Below are positions 54,223 to 61,647 of a stretch of DNA of 64,000 bases, piece after piece. Positions within the stretch are counted from its first letter, which is position 1, and each line of letters begins with the position of its first letter. Made by a program: the position numbers and the translations under genes. Source of the stretch: Teichococcus aerophilus (GTDB lineage: Bacteria > Pseudomonadota > Alphaproteobacteria > Acetobacterales > Acetobacteraceae); assembly GCF_014490485.1 (NCBI RefSeq), contig NZ_JACTVA010000023.1:19112-83111 (forward strand), given 5' to 3'. A model generated the notes under the pieces. The model had not been told where the DNA came from and did not search any database. It worked only from the letters and a program-made list of their open reading frames with translations.

Positions 54223-55233
54223 ATGTCAAAGATCGGTGTCAGCATCATCGGGCTCGGCCCCGCCTGCCTGCCGCATGCGCGCAGCCTGCTCGACCTCGGT
54301 GATCAGGTGGAGGTCATCTGGGCCGCCACCCGGAGCCAGCAGCGCGCGGATGCCTTCGCCGCGCAGTTCCCCTTCCCCGTCACGACGGACCTGGAACAGG
54401 CCATCCACGACCCACGTGTCGGCGCCGTGCTGGTGCTGACGCCGCCGGCCGCGCATCTGGAAACCGCCGAGCGCTGCCTTGCCGCCGGCCGCCACATCCT
54501 GGTGGAAAAGCCGCTGGAACTGACCGTGGCGCGCGGCGAGCAACTGGTCGCCGCCGGGCACCGCGCCGGCCGGCAGGTCGGCGTCATGCTGCAGCACCGC
54601 TTCCGTCCCGCCAGCCTGCGGCTGCGGGCGTTGCTGGAGGCCGGTGCGCTGGGCCCGATCGAGGCGGCCTCGATGACCGTGCCGTGGTGGCGGCCGCAAA
54701 GCTATTACGACGAGCCCGGGCGCGGCACCATGGCGCGGGATGGCGGCGGCGTGCTGCTGACTCAAGCCATCCACACGCTGGACCTGTTCCGCTCCCTGGT
54801 CGGCATCTCCGCCATCACCGCTGCCGAAACCCGCATCACGAGCCTGCATCGGATGGAAACCGAGGATTTCGCCTGCGCGATGCTGCGCACCGCGAACGGC
54901 GCCCCCGGCCTGCTGATGACCACCACCGCCTTCCCGCCCGGGCATCCGGAGCGGATCGAGATCATCGGCGGCAAAGGCGCCGCCACCCTGGCCGGCGGCG
55001 GCCTGGAAGTCGCCTACGCGAATGGGGAACACGAGGTCCTGGCAGCCGAAGGCTCCACCGGCAGCGGCGCCAACATCATGGACTTCCCGCACGACGCCCA
55101 TCGCGAGCTGCTGCGGAACTTCTTCGCCGCCTGCGAGACCGGGCAGGGCCTGATCGTCACCGCCGAGGAAGCACTGGCGTCGCAGAAGGTGGTGGATGCC
55201 ATCCTGGCCAAGGCGCGCGAAAGCCGCGGCTGA
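54223..55233 (+). CDS. Gfo/Idh/MocA family oxidoreductase (second)
   Basis: A 336-residue dehydrogenase with VSIIGLGPACLPHARSLLDL as the cofactor loop, ILVEKPLELTVARGEQLV holding the E-K-P motif, and DGGGVLLTQAIHTLDLFRSLVG with the catalytic histidine. It differs clearly from the preceding member and follows it by 13 bases. TTGAGGAT precedes ATG 54223. Together with the first oxidoreductase, the amidohydrolase and the isomerase-like protein it forms one operon with the SBP. Confidence 0.9.
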   Translation: MSKIGVSIIGLGPACLPHARSLLDLGDQVEVIWAATRSQQRADAFAAQFPFPVTTDLEQAIHDPRVGAVLVLTPPAAHLETAERCLAAGRHILVEKPLELTVARGEQLVAAGHRAGRQVGVMLQHRFRPASLRLRALLEAGALGPIEAASMTVPWWRPQSYYDEPGRGTMARDGGGVLLTQAIHTLDLFRSLVGISAITAAETRITSLHRMETEDFACAMLRTANGAPGLLMTTTAFPPGHPERIEIIGGKGAATLAGGGLEVAYANGEHEVLAAEGSTGSGANIMDFPHDAHRELLRNFFAACETGQGLIVTAEEALASQKVVDAILAKARESRG

Positions 55234-55326
55234 CGGCACGATCCGCGTCGCGCGGCCTTGCCAGCGCCGCCGGACAGTGCCTTGCTGCTGCCGGCTTCAC
55301 TGTTGAAACAGCGTCAAGGGGAACCG

Positions 55327-56760
55327 ATGCCTCGTACCGTGATCCGCGCTTCGCACATCATCGCCTACCAGGATGGCGGCCACCGCCACCTGAAAGACGG
55401 CGTGGTGGTCTATGAGGGCGATACCATCGTGCATGTCGGCCAGGATTATGATGGGCCGTCCGACCATGTCATCGACGCCAAGGACAAGGTCGTCACGCCG
55501 GGCTTCATCAACACCCACGCCCACCTGTCCGAGTCGCCGCTCGACAAGAGCTTCGTGGAGGATCGCGGCCCACGGCAATTCTACCTCTCCGGCCTGTTCG
55601 AATTCCTCTCGGCACGCGACGGCGCCATCACCGATGCCGCACGCCGTGCCAGCATCGCCTATTCCATCCCGGAGCTGCTGCGCACCGGCACCACGACCAT
55701 CATGGAAATCGGTCGCTATGGTGACGTGGTGGCCGAGCACGCCGCGCGCAGCGGCATCCGTGCCTATATCGGCCAGGGCTACCGCTCCGGCCGCTGGTAC
55801 ACCGCCAATGGCCGTACGGTCGATTACGAGTGGGACGAGGATGACGGCGTCGGCGCCTTCAATGCCGCCGTCGACTTCATCGAACGCGTCGACGGGCAGG
55901 AGAACGGCCGCATCAAGGGCTTCCTGACGCCGATGCAGATCGACACCTGCTCGGAAGCCCTGCTGCGCCGCTCCGCCGACGCGGCGCGGGACATGAAGGT
56001 GCCGCTGGCGCTGCACGTCTCCCAGTCCGTGCCCGAGTTCCACGAGATGACGCGCCGCAACGGCTGCACGCCGATCGAGTGGCTGGAGAAAATCGACTTC
56101 CTCTCCGAGCGCTGCATCCTCGGCCACTGCATCATTCCCGGTGAGAGCAGCTGGGCCAACTACCAGGCCGACGATATCGGCATCCTCGCCGATACCGGCG
56201 CCAACGTCGCCCATGCGGTCTGGGTCTTCGCCCGGCGCGGCATCGCCATGGAGAGCTTCGCGCGGTACCAGAAGCGGGGCGTCAACATGACCATCGCGAC
56301 CGATACCTGCCCGCAAAGCATGATCGAGGCGATGCGCTGGACCTCTGTCGTCTCCAAGATCGTCGATCGGCAGACCCAGGTCGCCACGGCAGCGGATGTG
56401 TTCAACGCCGCCACGCTGAACGGCGCCAAGGCGCTGGGCCGCGAGGACCTCGGCCGCATCGCCGCCGGCGCCAAGGCGGACCTGCTGATCTGGAGCAGCG
56501 ACAGCCTGTTCATGACGCCGCTGCGCGACCCCATCCGCAACCTGGTGTTCTCCGCCACGGCCGAGGACCTGCAGACCTCGATCATCGACGGCCGGGTCGT
56601 GATGGAGGATCGCGTGGTCCCCGGCTACGACCCGGTGGAGCTGGGCCGCGCCGTGCAGGCGGGCGCCCAGGCCATGTGGGATGGCATGAAGGCCCGCGAC
56701 TGGGCCGGGCGGGATATCGAGCAGCTTTCGCCCTCCAGCTTCCCTGCCTTCCGCGCCTGA
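55327..56760 (+). CDS. Amidohydrolase (chlorohydrolase/cytosine deaminase-like)
   Basis: A 477-residue metal-dependent hydrolase of the AtzA/TrzA/guanine deaminase group. It has an N-terminal beta-sandwich part, then GFINTHAHLSESPLDKSF with the metal HxH, LALHVSQSVPEFHEM, LGHCIIPGESS (His), and ATDTCPQSMIEAM (Asp). The C-terminal ADLLIWSSDS is the end of the composite sandwich domain. AAGGGGAA precedes the ATG at 55327. It is in line with the Gfo/Idh/MocA pair, so deamination or ring opening of an imported cyclic amide or N-heterocycle is possible. Confidence 0.88.
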   Translation: MPRTVIRASHIIAYQDGGHRHLKDGVVVYEGDTIVHVGQDYDGPSDHVIDAKDKVVTPGFINTHAHLSESPLDKSFVEDRGPRQFYLSGLFEFLSARDGAITDAARRASIAYSIPELLRTGTTTIMEIGRYGDVVAEHAARSGIRAYIGQGYRSGRWYTANGRTVDYEWDEDDGVGAFNAAVDFIERVDGQENGRIKGFLTPMQIDTCSEALLRRSADAARDMKVPLALHVSQSVPEFHEMTRRNGCTPIEWLEKIDFLSERCILGHCIIPGESSWANYQADDIGILADTGANVAHAVWVFARRGIAMESFARYQKRGVNMTIATDTCPQSMIEAMRWTSVVSKIVDRQTQVATAADVFNAATLNGAKALGREDLGRIAAGAKADLLIWSSDSLFMTPLRDPIRNLVFSATAEDLQTSIIDGRVVMEDRVVPGYDPVELGRAVQAGAQAMWDGMKARDWAGRDIEQLSPSSFPAFRA

Positions 56761-56848
56761 GGGCAACACAGCCTGGCCCCGGCAACGGGGCCAGGCCACG
56801 ACATCCAGACGCCCAACCCATGGGCAGCCCGAGGAAGGAACCCGCGCC

Positions 56849-57694
56849 ATGGCCATCGCCCCTGATCCCACGGCCCTGGGGCTGGACCGGCTCTCGATGA
56901 ACCTCGGCACGCTGGGGCCGGGCCGCCCGGCGGACGAGGTGCTGGATGCCTGCGCCCGGGCCGGCATCCGAACCATCACCCCATGGCGCTACAGCTACGA
57001 GGCCGCCGGCGTCAGCGCCTTCGCCCGCTCCATGCGGCGGCACGGCATGGTGGCCAGCTCCGTCTGCCGCATCGCCCGGCTGGGCGGCGCCGATACCCCG
57101 CCCGCCTGGCGCAACGCCATCGAGGAAGGCCGCGCGGTGCTGGATGAAGCCGCCGAGCTCGGTGCCAGCTCCGTCACCGTCATCGGCGGCGGCATGGCCG
57201 ATGGCAGCCGCAGCCTGGACGACGCCCGCGCCCGCCTGCGGGACGGCGTGCAGCAACTGGCCGGGCACGCCCGCAGCGTCGGCGTCGCCCTGGCGCTGGA
57301 GCCGCTGCACCCGATGGTGGCCGCCGACCGCGGCTGCATCAGCACCCTCGCCCAGGCGCTGGAACTGGCCGAGCAGGCTGGCGACGACATCGGCATCATG
57401 TTCGACTGCTACAACAGCTGGTGGGACCCGGCCCTGCCCCGCTCCATCCCCGCCGCCGCCAGCCGCCTGCTGGGGTTTCAGGTAGCGGACTGGCTGGTAC
57501 CGACCCAGGACCTGGTGCTGGATCGCGGCCTGATGGGCGATGGCGTCATCGACTTTCGCCACCTGCGCGGCATGGCGGAAGCCGCCGGCTATGCCGGCTG
57601 CATCGAAGTGGAAATTCTCTCCAGCCGCTTCTGGCAACAGGAGACGGAAAGCATCGTGGCCCAGGTCGTCGAGCGCTTCACCGGCTGCTGCTAA
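56849..57694 (+). CDS. Sugar phosphate isomerase/epimerase family protein
   Basis: A 281-residue TIM-barrel protein of the xylose isomerase-like AP2 family. Landmarks are CARAGIRTITPWRYSYEAAG near strand one, SVTVIGGGMADGSRS, LALEPLHPMVAADRGCI with a metal-type glutamate, GIMFDCYNSWWDP and the final CIEVEILSSRFWQQE, whose glutamates would bind the divalent metal. AGGAAGGA precedes the ATG. It closes the SBP, oxidoreductase, amidohydrolase operon, 88 bases after the amidohydrolase. It probably isomerises or epimerises a keto intermediate. Repeat element F follows 21 bases later. Confidence 0.87.
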   Translation: MAIAPDPTALGLDRLSMNLGTLGPGRPADEVLDACARAGIRTITPWRYSYEAAGVSAFARSMRRHGMVASSVCRIARLGGADTPPAWRNAIEEGRAVLDEAAELGASSVTVIGGGMADGSRSLDDARARLRDGVQQLAGHARSVGVALALEPLHPMVAADRGCISTLAQALELAEQAGDDIGIMFDCYNSWWDPALPRSIPAAASRLLGFQVADWLVPTQDLVLDRGLMGDGVIDFRHLRGMAEAAGYAGCIEVEILSSRFWQQETESIVAQVVERFTGCC

Positions 57695-57715
57695 GGAGGC
57701 TAGCTCTGGGGAAGC

Positions 57716-58201
57716 AAGGCCGGGGAAAGAATTCCCCGGACCCCATCTTCTTTTTTCGAGTTTTGGCGGTATGGCTTCTGCGTGTGTGTGTATCTGCTTG
57801 GTGCAGGGTAACGGGGCGGCTTTGCTCGTGGCGGTTTGGAACGTGGTTGCTTGAGGTAGAATCACCACAAACCCTGAATGATGCAGGTAAAGATAGAAGG
57901 AAGGATGGTGCATGAATGAACATGACCGCATCGTTCCCCAGCATCAGCTTGAATGGCCCCATTTGGAAACCATCGTGGCGGGCGTGATTGGCGCGCGTTG
58001 AAACGGCGCTGCACGTGAGCAACGCGATCGAATATTATCGAAGAATCGGGCGCGTGTTTGCACCTGGCTTACTTCAAAGCAGGCGCGCAGCACCTGGCTA
58101 AACGACAGGTCGTCGAACCCTGCCCCAGGCGCGCACCCCCACCCCACGCCAAACTCGCAGAAAAAAGATGGGGGCCTGAGGGAATTCCTTCCCCCAGCCT
58201 T
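57716..58201. repeat. Paired-terminator element, copy F (long)
   Basis: A 486-bp stretch between convergent genes with the same left end (AAGGCCGGGGAAAGAATTCC, ACCCCATCTTCTTTTTT) and an inverse right end (GCAGAAAAAAGATGGGGGCC plus hairpin). Its interior lacks the A/B/C core and its central hairpin and shows no gene. The right end lies 14 bases past the dinB stop, the left end 21 bases past the isomerase stop. Confidence 0.75.
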
Positions 58202-58215
58202 CCTCCCCCAAACCT

Positions 58216-59313
58216 TCACCTCTCTAGGAACAGCGCCAGCTGAGCCGGCTCATCCCGTGCCTCGTTCTCGAAGCCTGACATGGTCACCCCCAGCAGCCGC
58301 ACCCCGCGCGGCGGGGGGAAGACCGGCCGCAGCAGGTCCAGCCCGATATCCTCCAGCGCTTCCTGGGCGGGCACGGGCTGAGGGTAGGACCGGCTGCGGG
58401 TGATCTGGCGAAAATCGGCGTATTTCACCTTCACGGTCACCGTGCGTCCGGCGCGGCCGGCCTTGGCGCAACTGTCCCACACCTTGGCGAAGAGCGGCGC
58501 CATGGCCGGGGGCACCGCTTCCCATTGCATCAGGTCTCGCTCAAAGGTGGTTTCGGCGCCGACGGATTTGCGGGTGCGGTCTGGATTCACCGGCCGGTGG
58601 TCCTCGCCCCGGGCGACGCCGTGGTAGTAGCCACCGGCCTTGCCGAACTGCTCGATCAGGAAATCCCGCGTCTGCCGCCGCAGATCCAGGCCGGTATGGA
58701 TGCCCAACCGGTTCATCTTCGCGGCCGTGGCCGGGCCAACGCCGTGGAATTTGCCGATCGGCAGCTCTTCGACGAAGCCCGGGCCCATGCGCGGGGTGAT
58801 GACGAACAGCCCGTCCGGCTTGCGGTGATCGGAGGCCAGCTTGGCCAGGAACTTGTTGTAGGACACGCCTGCCGAGGCAGTCAGCCCGGTTTCCGCCTTG
58901 ATGGCGGCGCGGATATCCTCGGCGATGGCGGTGGCCGACCCGCGGTCCAGCAGCGGCTCGGTGACATCGAGATACGCCTCGTCCAGCGAGAGTGGCTGGA
59001 TCAGCGCGGTGTAGCGGGCGAAGATGCCGTGGATCTGGCGGGACACCGCCTTGTACACCTCGAAGCGCGGCCGCACGAAGACCAGGTCCGGGCATTTCCG
59101 CTTGGCGATGACGGAGGGCATGGCGGAGTGCACCCCGAACTTGCGTGCCTCGTAGCTGGCCGCCGCCACCACGCCCCGTTCGCGCGAGCCGCCGACCGCC
59201 AGGGGCAGGCCGCGCAGGCTGGGGTCGTCACGCTGCTCCACCGAGGCGTAGAAGGCATCCATGTCCACATGGATGATACGTCGCGGCTTTGCGGGCTGGT
59301 CGGGCGTGGACAT
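58216..59313 (-). CDS. dinB: DNA polymerase IV
   Basis: A 365-residue Y-family translesion polymerase. The palm motifs are IIHVDMDAFYASVEQRDDP at the N-terminus and SLDEAYLDVT (about 107-116), which give the catalytic carboxylates. GIGK-type DNA-binding helices (LPIGKFHGVGPATAAKMNRLGI) and a little-finger domain follow. It ends in QLALF, a sliding-clamp binding motif. The start ATG 59313 gives the usual short lead before the palm. A near-perfect alphaproteobacterial SOS box lies 37 bases upstream, so it is probably LexA-controlled. Confidence 0.95.
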   Translation of the reverse strand: MSTPDQPAKPRRIIHVDMDAFYASVEQRDDPSLRGLPLAVGGSRERGVVAAASYEARKFGVHSAMPSVIAKRKCPDLVFVRPRFEVYKAVSRQIHGIFARYTALIQPLSLDEAYLDVTEPLLDRGSATAIAEDIRAAIKAETGLTASAGVSYNKFLAKLASDHRKPDGLFVITPRMGPGFVEELPIGKFHGVGPATAAKMNRLGIHTGLDLRRQTRDFLIEQFGKAGGYYHGVARGEDHRPVNPDRTRKSVGAETTFERDLMQWEAVPPAMAPLFAKVWDSCAKAGRAGRTVTVKVKYADFRQITRSRSYPQPVPAQEALEDIGLDLLRPVFPPPRGVRLLGVTMSGFENEARDEPAQLALFLER

Positions 59314-59349
59314 CAGGGCGGGGAGGTTAGCATTCCCTTCACCTTGTGA

Positions 59350-59364
59350 GAACAAAAAGAGATC
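59350..59364 (-). promoter_or_regulatory. Putative SOS (LexA) box for dinB
   Basis: GAAC-N7-GATC, one mismatch from the alphaproteobacterial LexA box GAAC-N7-GAAC (also written GTTC-N7-GTTC), 37 bases ahead of dinB. The spacer AAAAAGA is A-rich, as often seen. Confidence 0.55.
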
Positions 59365-59467
59365 GAGCCAGCGTCGCGCGCGAGAGGCTCACTGGCGAGG
59401 TGACCACGGGTACGTCAGCTTTGAGACGTACTTCATGGACGGATCGGCACAGATCACGCGGATGGGG

Positions 59468-60268
59468 ATGGAATGCGCGGGCCGGCTGCGCCAGATGGAG
59501 GCCATGCGCCCCGCCCTCGCCCGCCTGCTGCCCGCCGCCCTGCTCCTGCTTGGCCTCGGCACCGCCCAGGCCGCACCCGCCCTGGAGACCGACGATTGGG
59601 GCCGCTGCCGCCAGGCCATCAGCGCGGCCGAGGCCGGCTCCGGCATCCCGCCCGGCCTGCTGGGCGCCATCGCCCTGGTGGAAAGCGGCCAGCGCAACCC
59701 GCGCACCGGGGCGCCAACGCCCTGGCCCTGGGCCTACAACGTGGCCGGCGAAGGCCATTCGCCCGCGACCAAGGCGCAGGCCATGAGCGAGGTCTCGGCC
59801 CTGCTGGCGCGCGGGGTACGGTCAGTCGATGTCGGCTGCATGCAGGTCAACTTGATGCACCACCCACAGGCCTTCCGGGGGCTGGAAGAGGCGTTCGACC
59901 CGCAGGCCAACCTGCGCTACGCCGCCCGCTTCCTGAAGGAGCTGCGCAACCGGCACGGCGACTGGGGCCAGGCCATCGCCCGCTACCATTCGGGCGAGGA
60001 AGCACGCGGCGCGGCCTATAGCCGCCGCGTCGCCCTGGCGCGGATGGGCTCCGCCTGGAATGGCGGGGGCGGCGGCGTGCCGCTGCCGCCGCGCAGCATC
60101 CAGGGCATCTGTGCCGCGGGGCTGACCCCCATGCTGTTCTTCGGCGGCATGGCCGAGGCCCGCCGCTTCATGACGCCGGAGGCGCGCCGCTCCGGCCGCG
60201 CCGTGCCGGTGGCACCCGCCGGCAACCGCCCCCGCCTGGCCTGCATCCGCAGCACGGCGCGCCGCTGA
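59468..60268 (+). CDS. Lytic transglycosylase (SLT domain)
   Basis: About 266 residues, exported: a hydrophobic signal (RPALARLLPAALLLLGLGTAQA) is followed by an SLT/lysozyme-like domain. The catalytic glutamate is in GLLGAIALVESGQRNP, followed by the motif VDVGCMQVNLMHHPQAF and the closing IARYHSGE. It would cleave peptidoglycan between MurNAc and GlcNAc, for cell-wall remodelling or assembly of an envelope machine. The start is not decided: ATGs at 59435, 59462, 59468, 59495 and 59504 are all in frame, and none has an ideal ribosome site. It is divergent from dinB. Confidence 0.85.
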   Translation: MECAGRLRQMEAMRPALARLLPAALLLLGLGTAQAAPALETDDWGRCRQAISAAEAGSGIPPGLLGAIALVESGQRNPRTGAPTPWPWAYNVAGEGHSPATKAQAMSEVSALLARGVRSVDVGCMQVNLMHHPQAFRGLEEAFDPQANLRYAARFLKELRNRHGDWGQAIARYHSGEEARGAAYSRRVALARMGSAWNGGGGGVPLPPRSIQGICAAGLTPMLFFGGMAEARRFMTPEARRSGRAVPVAPAGNRPRLACIRSTARR

Positions 60269-60290
60269 AGATGGCCAGATGCGAACGTTG

Positions 60291-60347
60291 TTGAAAGGGG
60301 GCGCTCCCCCTCTCAAACTTTCCCTGCCGAAGGCCTGAGGCCTTCGG
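60291..60347. repeat. Double-hairpin repeat, copy 2 (inverted)
   Basis: TTGAAAGGGGGC...CCCCCTCTCAA at 60291-60316 and CCGAAGGCC-TGA-GGCCTTCGG at 60327-60347. This is the reverse complement arrangement of the pair at 395-450. It starts 22 bases after the lytic transglycosylase stop, again at a gene 3' end. The base changes keep the pairing. Confidence 0.7.
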
Positions 60348-60432
60348 GAACCCGCTTGCTTGATTTCCGCCTGGCTCTCAGCAGGTCATCCTACGGCCCA
60401 GGTGTGAGGCATCATATCCCCTGCCGGGGCCG

Positions 60433-60453
60433 CCAGGGGGCAGTGCCCCCTGG
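60433..60453. terminator. Hairpin before the MYG1 gene end
   Basis: CCAGGGGGC-AGT-GCCCCCTGG, nine perfect pairs, 41 bases past the stop of the minus-strand MYG1 gene. It is probably that gene's terminator and resembles the GGGGC-AGC-GCCCC hairpin of the double-hairpin repeat. Confidence 0.55.
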
Positions 60454-60493
60454 GTGACGCCCCAGACCTCAGCGCCGGCCGCTCAGGCGCGGT

Positions 60494-61441
60494 TCAGGCA
60501 GCCACCAGCCCGGCCAGCTTCATCGTCCGCCGCGCCATATCCACCGCCCCGGCGCGGGAACGGGCGGCACCGACGAAGCGACGCACATGCACGAACACCG
60601 CGTCCGCCACGCCGGAGGCCTGCGCCAGCGCGTCGTCCTGCAAGCCCGCCCAGGCTTCCGGCAGCGGCAGGCGCTGCGCGAAGGAGCCCGGCTCGGGCGG
60701 CATGGCATCGACCATCCAGTTGCCGTTCGGCACTGGATAGACGGCGAACAGCACCGGCATGTCATGCGCGAAGACGACGTTCTTCCACGGCATGCCGCGC
60801 TCCAGCTCCAGCACCCGCGGATCGGCCGAAGCGGCCTGCGCTGCCACCACCAGCGCGTCGGCCGACAGGCGCGAGCGCAGCGCCCGCACCCGGCGGCGCA
60901 GCACGCCGTCCAGCATCGCGACCGCTTCCAGGAAGGCCGCGTCCTCGGCAGCCTGGCGGCCTTCGGAAGGCGTGTCCCAGGTCAGGTTGCAATCGCCGAC
61001 CAGCGAGGCGAGGTCCAGCGGCTCCCGGCTGCTGGCGGTCCCGTTGTCGACCTCATCGATCCGGCGGATCAGCACCCGGTCCAGTTCCTTGGCGATGGCG
61101 GGCGCCAGTGCCTCGGCGCCTTCGGGCTGCAGCAGCGCGCGCAGCGCCGCCTCGCCATGGTGCTGCCAGATCAAGCCAGCGGCGCTGAAGGGCGTGCCGT
61201 CTTCCCGCGTGGGGGCGCCGCGCTGGTGGTGGTCGAAGCGCTGGGCCGCCGGGTCATAGGCCAGCCCGACATCCCAGACATAGTCGCCCTGCGCGATGGT
61301 GGCGGTGTCCCGGGTCCGGACCAGGCGATGGTCGACGCCCGGCTCCTTCAGACCCAGGGACAGGCGCAGCACGACATAGGCGAAGGCCTCGTCGCAATGG
61401 AAACTGCCGCTATGGGTGACGAGCAACGGGAGGTCGGTCAT
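60494..61441 (-). CDS. MYG1 family protein (UPF0160)
   Basis: A 315-residue protein of the MYG1 family, related to DHH-type phosphoesterases. The metal-binding N-terminal motif is VTHSGSFHCDEAFAYVVLR (residues 8-26). A second motif is FDHHQRGAP (about 67-75), and RRIDEVDNG follows at about 135. Eukaryotic MYG1 is a 3'-5' RNA exonuclease, so a nuclease or nucleotide phosphoesterase role is likely for the bacterial form, though not proven. AGGA lies seven bases before the ATG at 61441; the longer open frame upstream does not match the family. Confidence 0.88.
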   Translation of the reverse strand: MTDLPLLVTHSGSFHCDEAFAYVVLRLSLGLKEPGVDHRLVRTRDTATIAQGDYVWDVGLAYDPAAQRFDHHQRGAPTREDGTPFSAAGLIWQHHGEAALRALLQPEGAEALAPAIAKELDRVLIRRIDEVDNGTASSREPLDLASLVGDCNLTWDTPSEGRQAAEDAAFLEAVAMLDGVLRRRVRALRSRLSADALVVAAQAASADPRVLELERGMPWKNVVFAHDMPVLFAVYPVPNGNWMVDAMPPEPGSFAQRLPLPEAWAGLQDDALAQASGVADAVFVHVRRFVGAARSRAGAVDMARRTMKLAGLVAA

Positions 61442-61547
61442 GGAAGATCCTGGCATGGCGCGGCCCCTTATGTCGCCTTCCCAGAGCGACCACAACCTGC
61501 GCCCGGGCATGGGCGCCGTGCACGCATCCCGCAGCCACTGAACGCAT

Positions 61548-61582
61548 GATGAGGCACCCCAGGATGCGCAGGGCGCCTCATC
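61548..61582. terminator. Possible hairpin after the autotransporter gene
   Basis: GATGAGGC / GCCTCATC, 8-bp stem with a 19-base loop, between the MYG1 start and the autotransporter stop. There is no T-tract, so support is weak. Confidence 0.35.
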
Positions 61583-61647
61583 GGTCAGGCCGGCTGCCAC
61601 GATCCCCGGAGCACCGCGAGAGCGGCGCCCGGACCCGTCGGGAACGC

